Assembly (NCBI GenBank): GCA_905236455.1
Contig: CAJOPT010000004.1
Location: 1-64,000, forward strand
Reading direction: 5' to 3'
DNA: 64,000 nucleotides
Source: an uncultured Prevotella sp.
GTDB taxonomy: Bacteria; Bacteroidota; Bacteroidia; Bacteroidales; Bacteroidaceae
Under the pieces are notes generated by a model that had not been told where the DNA came from, made no database searches, and saw nothing but the letters and a program-made list of their open reading frames with translations. Shown here one piece after another: positions 1 to 7,778 of this stretch (its first letter is position 1; each line of letters starts with the position of its first letter). The translations under genes and the position numbers were made by a program.

Positions 1-87
1 AAACGTAACTTTGCATAAGTTACTTCGTCTCGGAAATAAAAACAAACGAGCTTTGTTTTGTATTCCTCTCGACTAAACGTAACTTTG
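1..87 (+). repeat. 13-bp direct repeat carrying a promoter -7 box
   Basis: The 13-mer AAACGTAACTTTG occurs at 1-13 and again at 75-87. Each copy contains TAACTTTG, a perfect match to the Bacteroidetes -7 box TAnnTTTG. The first copy also sits in a short inverted repeat (GTAACTT at 5-11, AAGTTAC at 17-23). The second copy is the -7 box of the MORN-gene promoter. The first may be a second promoter or a remnant of a local duplication; its -33 region lies outside the window. Confidence 0.5.
57..87 (+). promoter_or_regulatory. Promoter of the MORN-repeat gene
   Basis: TTTG at 57-60 and TAACTTTG at 80-87 are 19 bp apart, matching the Bacteroidetes housekeeping promoter. Transcription would start near 93, so the gene must begin downstream of that, at the GTG at 115 and not at the in-frame TTG at 58, which overlaps the -33 box. 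Confidence 0.7.
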
Positions 88-114
88 ATAGTTGAAATAT
101 TAAATCAGAATAAA

Positions 115-1227
115 GTGAAGACTCAGATATTAAGTTTATTATTTGTAATTGTCCCATCGTTTTCATTGGCGCAAGGAGGTGAGATAGGAACCTGCCTTAC
201 AAAAGACGGAGGAGAGTATAAGGGTGAGTTATCCGGAAAGAAGCCAAACGGCAAGGGTGTCTGTAAATATAAGAATGGCGACACATACGAAGGCTACTAT
301 GTGAAAGGCAAGCGCCAGGGACATGGTGTCTATACCTTTGCCGACGGAGAGAAGTATGACGGTGAGTGGCTGTTGGATCAGCAACACGGTCAGGGTACTT
401 ATTACTTCATGAACAACAACAAGTACGTTGGGTTGTGGTTCCGTGACTACCAGCATGGTCATGGTATAATGTACTATTACAATGGTGACAGGTACAATGG
501 CGGCTGGGATCATGACAAGCGGAGTGGGGAAGGAAAATACACCTTTGCCAATGGAGCCTATTACGATGGCTTTTGGAAAAATGACATGAAGAACGGTCAT
601 GGAGTCTTTAACTGGGGTGACGGCTCCTCGTATACCGGCACATGGGTAAACAACAAGCGTGAGGGCAAGGGCATCTATGTGTATGCAGACGGTGATACCT
701 ACGATGGTGACTGGAAGGATGACTTGCAGGAAGGCAAGGGAATATATAAGTTTGCCGACGGTAACGTGTATGAAGGACAATACCATGCTGGTGAGCGTAC
801 CGGTCAAGGTATCTTCAGATATAAGAATGGTGACAAGTATACCGGTCAGTTCCTACGTGGCGACAAGTCGGGTCAAGGTACTATGTCATGGGCAAATGGA
901 GACATTTACGTCGGTAATTGGGAAAAGGACAAACAAAACGGACAAGGCAAGCTGACAAAGAAGTCGCATGACGTTTATGAAGGACAGTTCCGCAATGGCT
1001 TGGTTGACGGGCAGATAATAGTTCATTATGCAGACGGCAGCAAGTTCAAGGGAACATACCAACAGGGAAAGCGTCATGGTGAGGCTGTCGAGGTCTCAAA
1101 GGACGGTCACAGGTTTGAGGGAACATATAAGAATGATGTCCGTGACGGCAAGTATACTGAGCGTGACCGCAATGGTCAGATACTTGAGCGAGGCTATTAC
1201 AGCAATGGCGTTAAGCATGCACAATAA
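115..1227 (+). CDS. Secreted MORN-repeat protein
   Basis: The protein has 370 residues when started at the GTG at 115. This start lies just after the predicted transcription start and gives a clean signal peptide (Lys-Thr, then LSLLFVIVPSFSLA, cut before QGG). The mature part is almost wholly made of 14 MORN-type repeats with a strict 23-residue period: a (K/T/D)YxG core, then GxGxY/F and ending in a DG/NG turn. A degenerate repeat closes the chain. MORN repeats form extended beta-hairpin sheets used for binding or as scaffolds; no enzyme domain is attached. It is probably periplasmic or surface-exposed. The ligand is unknown. The following YhcH gene is 33 bp away and may share the transcript. 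Confidence 0.85.
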   Translation: MKTQILSLLFVIVPSFSLAQGGEIGTCLTKDGGEYKGELSGKKPNGKGVCKYKNGDTYEGYYVKGKRQGHGVYTFADGEKYDGEWLLDQQHGQGTYYFMNNNKYVGLWFRDYQHGHGIMYYYNGDRYNGGWDHDKRSGEGKYTFANGAYYDGFWKNDMKNGHGVFNWGDGSSYTGTWVNNKREGKGIYVYADGDTYDGDWKDDLQEGKGIYKFADGNVYEGQYHAGERTGQGIFRYKNGDKYTGQFLRGDKSGQGTMSWANGDIYVGNWEKDKQNGQGKLTKKSHDVYEGQFRNGLVDGQIIVHYADGSKFKGTYQQGKRHGEAVEVSKDGHRFEGTYKNDVRDGKYTERDRNGQILERGYYSNGVKHAQ

Positions 1228-1260
1228 TTATATTCACCTTATTTAAATAATATCAGAATT

Positions 1261-1704
1261 ATGATTGTAGACACATTAGACCATCTTGAGAAGTATGTGG
1301 CTGTGAATCCACTCTTCGCCGATGTAGTGAAGTTCATTAAAGAGAATGACCTCAGTAAGTTGGAGGCAGGTAAGCACTACATTAAAGACAAGGACTTGTT
1401 TGTGAACATCACCACCGCAACTGGTAAGACCAAAGAAGCGGCAACGTTCGAGACTCACAAGAAAATGCTGGATATCCAGATACCGCTCGATGCGCCTGAG
1501 ACCTATGGCTATATTCCTCTTTGCGACATGCCCGAGGCAGAGTATAACGCAGAAAAGGACGTTACCAAATACCCAGGTTTGAAGGCAGAGACCTACGTGA
1601 ACTGCAAGCCAGGTGAGTTTGCTATTTTCTTCCCACAGGATGGTCATCAGCCATGTATTGGTGAGGGAGAGATTCATAAGGCAATATTTAAGGTTAAGTG
1701 TTAA
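1261..1704 (+). CDS. YhcH/YjgK/YiaL family protein (DUF386)
   Basis: At 147 residues this has the usual length of the YhcH/YjgK/YiaL family, a single cupin-like beta-barrel. Visible family signatures are the TFETHKKMLDIQ segment near residues 61-72 and FPQDGHQPCIG near 122-132, whose Glu and His residues form the metal site in solved members. Family members sit in sialic-acid and other sugar catabolic operons (E. coli YhcH) or as the EbgC subunit; the exact reaction is often unknown. Here it lies between the MORN gene and the glycogen branching enzyme, with 11 bp from its stop to the glgB ATG. A role in sugar or anomer handling is inferred from family only. Confidence 0.85.
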   Translation: MIVDTLDHLEKYVAVNPLFADVVKFIKENDLSKLEAGKHYIKDKDLFVNITTATGKTKEAATFETHKKMLDIQIPLDAPETYGYIPLCDMPEAEYNAEKDVTKYPGLKAETYVNCKPGEFAIFFPQDGHQPCIGEGEIHKAIFKVKC

Positions 1705-1715
1705 AGACTAAAGAT

Positions 1716-3800
1716 ATGGCTACAACAAAGAAAAGCACAGCAAAGAAAGCCACGGCAACGAAAGCACCATCAAAGAAAGCTCCCGCTGCTCCAAAACATA
1801 TCGGTTTAGTACAGAACGACCCATGGCTTGAGCCGTTTGAAGACGCTATACGCGGGCGTCATGACCATGCTGTCTGGAAAATCGGTCAGTTGACCCAGAA
1901 CGGCAAGAAGACCTTGTCGGACTTTGCCAGCGGACACGAGTACTTCGGTTTGCACAAGACATCCCGTGGCTGGGTGTTCCGTGAGTGGGCGCCTAATGCC
2001 ACCGACATCTTTCTTGTAGGTGACTTCAATAACTGGCAGGAGGATGAGAAATACCGTGCCAAGCGTATTGAGGGAACAGGAAACTGGGAGCTGAAGTTGT
2101 CAAACAAGGCAATAAAGCATGGCGACCTCTATAAGATGCATGTACGCTGGAACGGTGGTGAGGGTGAGCGCATCCCTGCATGGACCCGTCGTGTGGTACA
2201 GGATGATCAGACGAAGATCTTCTCAGCCCAGGTATGGAATCCAGAAGAGCCATACGTATGGAAGAAGAAGACTTTCAAAGCCAAGAAAGATCCACTGTTT
2301 ATATATGAGTGCCATATCGGTATGGGACAAGATGCTGAGAAGGTCGGCACATACGATGAGTTCCGTGAGAATGTCCTGCCGCGTGTCATTGCAGACGGCT
2401 ATAACTGCATTCAGATCATGGCTATTCAGGAACATCCATACTATGGATCCTTCGGCTATCACGTCAGCTCATTCTTCGCAGCCAGCAGCCGCTTCGGTAC
2501 TCCAGAGCAGTTGAAGCATCTTATCGACACCGCTCACCAGAAAGGCGTGGCTGTTATTATGGACATTGTACACTCACATGCCGTAAAGAACGAGGTAGAG
2601 GGTCTTGGTAATCTTGCCGGTGATCCAAACCAATTCTTCTATGCCGGTGACCGTCATGAGCATCCGGCATGGGACTCACTCTGCTTTGACTATGGCAAGG
2701 ATGATGTCATTCACTTCCTGCTGTCAAACTGTAAGTACTGGCTTGAGGAGTTCCACTTCGACGGCTTCCGATTCGACGGTGTCACTTCAATGCTGTATTA
2801 CAGCCATGGTCTCGGTGAGGCTTTCTGTAACTACGGTGACTATTTCAACGGTCATCAGGATGACAATGCCATCTGCTATCTTACACTTGCCAACAACCTG
2901 ATACATGAGGTGAATCCTAATGCCATCACCATTGCTGAGGAGGTAAGCGGAATGCCTGGACTGGCCGCTAAGTTCGCGGATGGAGGTTACGGCTTTGACT
3001 ATCGCATGGCGATGAACATACCAGACTATTGGATTAAGACCATTAAGGAGCAGAGTGACGAGAACTGGAAGCCAAGCTCTATATTCTGGGAGGTTAAGAA
3101 CCGCCGTCCGGACGAAAAGACCATTTCCTATTGTGAGAGTCACGACCAGGCACTTGTAGGTGACAAGACCATTATTTTCCGCCTTATAGACGCGGATATG
3201 TATTGGCATTTCGCAAAGAAAGACATCAATGGTGTGGCAGAGCGTGGTATCGCATTGCATAAAATGATACGTCTCGTCACGGCATCAGCCATTAACGGAG
3301 GCTACCTAAACTTCATGGGTAATGAATTTGGACATCCAGAATGGATAGACTTCCCTCGCGAGGGTAACGGATGGAGCTACAAGTATGCTCGTCGCCAGTG
3401 GAACCTGGTTGACAACAAAGACCTCTGCTACCACTGGCTTGGCGATTTTGACCGCGAGATGCTGAAGGTGCTCAAGAGTGAGAAGAACTTCAACAAGACA
3501 CCGGTTCAGGAGATATGGCATAATGACGGAGACCAGATCCTTGCCTTTATGCGCGGTGATCTTGTGTTTGTGTTCAACTTCTCACCGACACGGTCCTTTA
3601 CCGATTATGGCTTCCTCGTTCCTACCGGCGCATACAATGTAGTGCTCAACACAGACGCCAAGGAGTTTGGCGGCAACGGCTTTGCCGATGACTCTGTGAC
3701 GCACTTCACCAACTATGATCCATTGTATGTGCAAGACCATAAAGAATGGCTGAAGCTGTACATCCCGGCACGTTCGGCAGTGGTGTTAAGGAAGGAGTAG
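1716..3800 (+). CDS. glgB: 1,4-alpha-glucan (glycogen) branching enzyme, GH13
   Basis: This 694-residue enzyme cuts alpha-1,4 glucan chains and rejoins them as alpha-1,6 branches in glycogen synthesis. A CBM48-like beta domain (FREWAPNATDIFLVGDFNNW, about residues 88-107) is followed by a GH13 barrel. The likely nucleophile is Asp354 (GFRFDGV), the acid/base Glu408 (IAEEVSGMPG) and the third acid Asp477 (CESHDQALVG). These motifs and WIDFPREGNGWSYKYARRQW are those of the eukaryote-like GBE1 subgroup, not the E. coli type. The start is the ATG at 1716; an upstream in-frame GTG at 1698 overlaps the previous gene. The N-terminus (residues 2-28) is a Lys/Ala/Thr/Pro tail with eight lysines, resembling histone H1 tails. 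Confidence 0.93.
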   Translation: MATTKKSTAKKATATKAPSKKAPAAPKHIGLVQNDPWLEPFEDAIRGRHDHAVWKIGQLTQNGKKTLSDFASGHEYFGLHKTSRGWVFREWAPNATDIFLVGDFNNWQEDEKYRAKRIEGTGNWELKLSNKAIKHGDLYKMHVRWNGGEGERIPAWTRRVVQDDQTKIFSAQVWNPEEPYVWKKKTFKAKKDPLFIYECHIGMGQDAEKVGTYDEFRENVLPRVIADGYNCIQIMAIQEHPYYGSFGYHVSSFFAASSRFGTPEQLKHLIDTAHQKGVAVIMDIVHSHAVKNEVEGLGNLAGDPNQFFYAGDRHEHPAWDSLCFDYGKDDVIHFLLSNCKYWLEEFHFDGFRFDGVTSMLYYSHGLGEAFCNYGDYFNGHQDDNAICYLTLANNLIHEVNPNAITIAEEVSGMPGLAAKFADGGYGFDYRMAMNIPDYWIKTIKEQSDENWKPSSIFWEVKNRRPDEKTISYCESHDQALVGDKTIIFRLIDADMYWHFAKKDINGVAERGIALHKMIRLVTASAINGGYLNFMGNEFGHPEWIDFPREGNGWSYKYARRQWNLVDNKDLCYHWLGDFDREMLKVLKSEKNFNKTPVQEIWHNDGDQILAFMRGDLVFVFNFSPTRSFTDYGFLVPTGAYNVVLNTDAKEFGGNGFADDSVTHFTNYDPLYVQDHKEWLKLYIPARSAVVLRKE

Positions 3801-3850
3801 ATAAGAACGGCGGCGGCAACGCCGACTAACTGACAACGAGAAAAGGATAT

Positions 3851-4753
3851 ATGGCAAATCCCCTTTCCATCTTCATGAGAATTGTATGCGCAATAGTATT
3901 TTGCGCATTCAGTTTCTCATACCTGTATTTCTATCAGGCGGATGTGATGTATGTGGCACAGCATATAGCATCAGAAGGGAAGACATATTATGTGCCATGG
4001 ATGGGAGCAATATTGATAACGGCAGTATTGCAGTTACTTCAAGTGGGAGTCTTTGCAGTCATAAGACTGTACAAGCGCTTTCATGCTCTTACTTATCTGC
4101 CGTCGTTATTAATACTTGCTGTCATCACATCCCTTTCCTCAAATGTCGCGGAGACTATAGAGCTGGGACCGTGGAAATGGGTCCTTCCTGTAGTGATTGT
4201 CGTATATGCCTTAATAGTTATATTTGCGATAAACTACCAGGAGATAGAGCCCGACTTGCGCTTTGAGGGTCCTTTCTCGCAACTGATTTGGGTAAATGTC
4301 ATGGGATTGGCATTCATGATGTTCATTGTATGTATGGTAGGAAATCATGACGCGCAATTCCATCAGCGTGCGCATATCCAACGACTCGTCGAGGAAGACG
4401 TAAGACATTATGTGGAAAAGCGAGGTCTGCAAGAAAAGCATGACACGATAAACCTTGACGGTCGTCTTTGCAATATGATGATGAGAAAAGACCTGAACGG
4501 TTTTGCCGCATTAATAAAGAAACACTATCAAATTTACAAATATATCCCAAAGCCATATTGTGAGGCATTGACTCTTTACCAGCATCAGCCTGGCAAGCAC
4601 CTGTATTTCTGGAGAAACAAAAAGATGGAAAAAGATTTTCGTCAATTCACAGATGACAGCCATGCCATGGACGCCAATCCCTCAGACTCGATAAATAAAT
4701 CTATTAAGGCAAAGTATGGTGAGTCATATTGGTATTACTACAAATATCTGTGA
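3851..4753 (+). CDS. Multipass membrane protein of unknown function
   Basis: I do not recognise this 300-residue protein. The first 165 residues hold about five hydrophobic segments (approximately 5-27, 47-70, 79-97, 107-127 and 144-164). A charged soluble tail of about 135 residues follows, rich in Lys, His and Tyr, with a paired-Tyr C-terminus (YWYYYKYL). No nucleotide-binding or catalytic motif is evident. It lies 50 bp after glgB and 40 bp before the thioredoxin gene on the same strand, so it is probably cotranscribed with one or both. Low similarity to well-known families suggests a Bacteroidales-restricted inner-membrane protein. Confidence 0.75.
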   Translation: MANPLSIFMRIVCAIVFCAFSFSYLYFYQADVMYVAQHIASEGKTYYVPWMGAILITAVLQLLQVGVFAVIRLYKRFHALTYLPSLLILAVITSLSSNVAETIELGPWKWVLPVVIVVYALIVIFAINYQEIEPDLRFEGPFSQLIWVNVMGLAFMMFIVCMVGNHDAQFHQRAHIQRLVEEDVRHYVEKRGLQEKHDTINLDGRLCNMMMRKDLNGFAALIKKHYQIYKYIPKPYCEALTLYQHQPGKHLYFWRNKKMEKDFRQFTDDSHAMDANPSDSINKSIKAKYGESYWYYYKYL

Positions 4754-4793
4754 CATTAATTAAAAATACTAATTGACTAATTTGAGATTTCAG

Positions 4794-5966
4794 ATGGCGA
4801 AGAAGAGAAGTTTAATGATTGTCTGTGTCGTGGCGCTTGTCATCGCCTCGGTGGCAGCGTTCAGTATCATTAGAAAAGACCAACCAGACAATGTCTTCAA
4901 GCTGACAGTCTTAACAAAAGGACTTAACCAAGGCGATACTGTTTTTCTTAAACAACATCCAGAATACATCGGAATGGACGAGACTTCCCGTCTCGACACA
5001 TTAATCGTAAACAACGACAAGGCTCTATTCTCAGGGCTGGCTATGGAAACACCTGTTCCGGCAGAGTTGTATTCCCCGAAAGACACATTGCACTATCAGG
5101 CAATATTCTTTATAGAACCTGGCAATATCAAAGTTGATTTGTCACAGGCGGATGATAGCAAGGTGTCAGGAACAGAGACCAATGACAATCTTCAAGCTTT
5201 CAACGACAGGCTTGCTCCAATCGTCTCCAGTCTGGAAGCCATCCAACAAGAGGTCTATGCCAATGACGGCAGCTGGGATGATATCCAGAATAGTAAGCGA
5301 AAGATGGATGACCAGTTCCGCGCGCTTCGCAAATGTATAAAAGACGAGATAAACAACAATATTAATAACGAGCTTGGTATATATGTCCTGCTGAGATATG
5401 GAGGCTTGCTTGAATACGAGAGCATTATTGATTTTTTTCAAAAGACTCCAGCCGAAGTACTTATAAGACCAGGCTTCAGGCAGATGACTGGAGCTAACCG
5501 AATGGCAGAAAAGGCGGCTAATCAGCAAATAGGGCAGAAGCTAACGGATTTCTCATTGCCAAGTATCGATGGTGACACCATTAGCGCAATGGAGATCGTT
5601 AGCCGCAACAATATAACCATTATAGATTTCTGGGCAAGTTGGTGCGGTCCATGCATGCGTGAGATGCCAAGCATGAGAATGCTTTATGAGGACTACAAAG
5701 ACCATGGTCTTCAGATTATAGGTGTGTCGTTGGATTCTGATCCGGAAGACTGGAAGTCTGCAATCAGCAAGAATGCGCTTACATGGCATCATCTCTCTGA
5801 CATGCAAGGGTGGGACGGTCCTGTCGTAAAACAGTTCGGCGTTGTCAGCATCCCATATACTATTGTCGTAGACAGTCAAGGCAATATTCTCGCAACTGGT
5901 CTCCGAGGTAATGAGCTCCGCAAACTTATAGAAGAGAAGATTAATAAAAACACAAATGGAGAATGA
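4794..5966 (+). CDS. Membrane-anchored thioredoxin-like protein with DUF4369 domain
   Basis: The 390-residue chain starts at the ATG at 4794; an in-frame TTG at 4773 adds nothing useful. Residues about 7-25 form a hydrophobic anchor or uncleaved signal with no lipobox. A DUF4369-type beta domain follows (about 35-130), then a helical linker, then an AhpC/TSA/ResA-like thioredoxin fold from about residue 240. The redox pair is Cys284/Cys287 in WASWCGPCMRE, with the cis-Pro loop SIPYTIVVDSQG near the C-terminus. Bacteroidetes carry many such periplasmic thiol-disulfide oxidoreductases. The substrate is not shown by the sequence. A terminator hairpin overlaps its stop codon. Confidence 0.88.
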   Translation: MAKKRSLMIVCVVALVIASVAAFSIIRKDQPDNVFKLTVLTKGLNQGDTVFLKQHPEYIGMDETSRLDTLIVNNDKALFSGLAMETPVPAELYSPKDTLHYQAIFFIEPGNIKVDLSQADDSKVSGTETNDNLQAFNDRLAPIVSSLEAIQQEVYANDGSWDDIQNSKRKMDDQFRALRKCIKDEINNNINNELGIYVLLRYGGLLEYESIIDFFQKTPAEVLIRPGFRQMTGANRMAEKAANQQIGQKLTDFSLPSIDGDTISAMEIVSRNNITIIDFWASWCGPCMREMPSMRMLYEDYKDHGLQIIGVSLDSDPEDWKSAISKNALTWHHLSDMQGWDGPVVKQFGVVSIPYTIVVDSQGNILATGLRGNELRKLIEEKINKNTNGE

Positions 5967-5986
5967 GACAGACTCACTCTCCATTT
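5954..5986. terminator. Bidirectional terminator between the thioredoxin and prs genes
   Basis: A 14-bp stem (5954-5967 with 5973-5986) has one mismatch and a 5-nt loop. The left arm contains the last codons and stop of the thioredoxin gene. It is flanked by A/T-rich sequence on both sides and lies between convergent genes, so it can serve both. Confidence 0.75.
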
Positions 5987-6045
5987 ATATTATAAATCAG
6001 TTGAAACTCAAAAGATTTTTCTAAGCCACAATTTCTCTCATTTAA

Positions 6046-6984
6046 TTATATCAGATATTGAGAGCTTATACTCTCATTGGCAACGACACGGCGGATTGTC
6101 TCAGCAAACATATCTGCCACGGAGAGTTGCTTAACCTTATCGCATTGTGAGTTGTATGGTATTGAGTCAGTAAAGACTATCTCCTCTAAAGCAGAGTCTT
6201 GTACACGTTGAGTTGCGGGACCACTCATCACACAATGGGACGCACAAGCGCGAACACTCTTGGCACCAGCTGCCTTCATGATATCGGCAGCCTTAGTAAT
6301 AGTCCCGGCGGTATCAACCATATCGTCAACGATGACAACATTCTTGTCTCTGACATCACCAATAATCTGCATATCCTGCACTACATTGGCGCGGGCGCGA
6401 GTCTTGTTGCACAGCACGAGAGGACATCCCAAATATTTCGCATAAGTGTTGGCACGCTTAGAACCGCCCACGTCGGGTGAAGCGATGCACATATCCTCCA
6501 AGTTGAGTGACTGCAGATAAGGAAGGATAACCCCCGAAGCATAGAGGTGGTCGACAGGTACATTAAAGAATCCCTGAATCTGGTCTGCATGCAAGTCCAT
6601 GGTTATAAGACGGTCGATGCCTGCGACACTAAGGAGGTCGGCAACGAGTTTCGCACCGATGCTTACACGTGGCTTGTCCTTACGGTCCTGACGAGCCCAA
6701 CCAAAATATGGCACGACTGCTATGATGTTACGAGCCGAAGCACGTTTCGCCGCGTCAATCATCAGTAGCAGCTCCATGAGATTGTCAGAGTTGGGAAACG
6801 TACTCTGTACAAGAAACACGTCCCGTCCTCTGATAGACTCCTCATACGATACGGCAAACTCCCCATCGGAAAACTTCGTAAACACTAAGTTGCCGAGAGG
6901 ACAGCCCAGACTTTGACAGATTTTCTCAGCCAGGTATCTTGTTTTCGTGCCTGAGAATACTAAAAAAGAGTTTTTTGCATTCAT
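6046..6984 (-). CDS. prs: Ribose-phosphate pyrophosphokinase
   Basis: This 312-residue enzyme makes PRPP from ribose 5-phosphate and ATP for purine, pyrimidine, His, Trp and NAD synthesis. It has full class I length. Visible signatures are the N-terminal FSDGE segment, YFGWARQDRKD, the metal/ATP site TMDLHADQIQGFF and the PRPP loop VVIVDDMVDTAGT. No TAnnTTTG box lies in the 78 bp upstream on its strand, so it is probably transcribed with the ThiE/TenI-like gene before it. The 5-phosphoribose made here also feeds NadC, encoded later in the window. Confidence 0.96.
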   Translation of the reverse strand: MNAKNSFLVFSGTKTRYLAEKICQSLGCPLGNLVFTKFSDGEFAVSYEESIRGRDVFLVQSTFPNSDNLMELLLMIDAAKRASARNIIAVVPYFGWARQDRKDKPRVSIGAKLVADLLSVAGIDRLITMDLHADQIQGFFNVPVDHLYASGVILPYLQSLNLEDMCIASPDVGGSKRANTYAKYLGCPLVLCNKTRARANVVQDMQIIGDVRDKNVVIVDDMVDTAGTITKAADIMKAAGAKSVRACASHCVMSGPATQRVQDSALEEIVFTDSIPYNSQCDKVKQLSVADMFAETIRRVVANESISSQYLI

Positions 6985-7062
6985 TTTTCTATTCTGTTCT
7001 TTACACTTTCGCCTTTTATCTTTGTTTATTTACGCTTTGCCTTTTACTTTCAGATGTGATTC

Positions 7063-7671
7063 TCACATTACCGCTTTTCTTAACCGGTTGAAATGTGAAA
7101 TGACATCTTTATAGTCTGTCTGACTATGGATATCGAAACGATTCCATATATCACCACATACCACGACGCCTCCGAAGCCGAGATCCTTGGCAAACTTTAT
7201 GTTGTCTATTGACATTCCGCCCAAGGCAAAAACCTTCTTGTCGATTAGTCCTTGACGGGAAGCCTCTTTAAGCTCTTCCAAGGAAAATGACGATTTCTCA
7301 TCTTTGAACTCTATACAGTCAAAGATGTTTTTCAGAAATACGTAGTCAGCTTGTTTCTTTGTCTGTCGCAGGCGGGTTATGTCATTACACGATATACCCA
7401 TTCGTCCTTTATAGCCGGCAGGCACCTCATCTTGTGAATTGTCAAGGTGGATTCCCGACAAGTGGTATTCATTCTTCAGGTAGAAATGCTCATGAACTGT
7501 AATGTTACCATAGCTGGAGCGGGGTAGTAGTGACAACAAGCGCTCGCAGTACATTGGTGAACTGCCGGGCTTGTATAAATGCAAGTTATCCAACCCCTCT
7601 TCAAAGAGAGCAGACAGAATCTTGTCTTCTTCCACAAAAAAAGTGGATTTGGTAAGTATGACGAGCTTCAT
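7063..7671 (-). CDS. ThiE/TenI-like TIM-barrel protein
   Basis: The 202-residue protein begins at MKLVILTK; the longer reading from 7707 runs back into the promoter. It follows the ThiE/TenI plan: an N-terminal strand, LHLYKP near residue 30, a GISCND segment in place of the usual GxS, ADYVFLKNIF for the substrate loop, and a C-terminal phosphate-site GG(M/I)...GFGGVVV. The pyrophosphate and pyrimidine ligands of true thiamine phosphate synthase are only partly recognisable, so it could be a TenI-type paralogue without synthase activity. No other thiamine gene is nearby. It lies 78 bp upstream of prs and is probably cotranscribed. Confidence 0.75.
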   Translation of the reverse strand: MKLVILTKSTFFVEEDKILSALFEEGLDNLHLYKPGSSPMYCERLLSLLPRSSYGNITVHEHFYLKNEYHLSGIHLDNSQDEVPAGYKGRMGISCNDITRLRQTKKQADYVFLKNIFDCIEFKDEKSSFSLEELKEASRQGLIDKKVFALGGMSIDNIKFAKDLGFGGVVVCGDIWNRFDIHSQTDYKDVISHFNRLRKAVM

Positions 7672-7696
7672 CGTACTATTATTTCTTTTACGACTG

Positions 7697-7727
7697 CAAA
7701 GGTACAACTTAGCAAGCGAAATACAAA
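7697..7727 (-). promoter_or_regulatory. Promoter of the ThiE/TenI-like gene (and probably prs)
   Basis: On the minus strand TTTG (7727-7724) and TACCTTTG (7704-7697) are separated by 19 bp. Transcription would start near 7691, 20 nt before the ATG at 7671. This rules out the longer ORF start at 7707. Confidence 0.7.
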
Positions 7728-7778
7728 ATAAAAAGTTAATTAAATTTGTTGATATCGTAAAGACATTTTTTCCTATAA

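Noticed and set aside
229..807. Minus-strand frame of 192 codons inside the MORN gene
   Set aside because: It is the antisense of a regular repeat with low-complexity, valine-rich output. The plus frame is clearly coding.
3811..3824. Terminator after glgB
   Set aside because: A 5-bp stem with a GCAA loop is present but too short and has no T-run, so it was not called.
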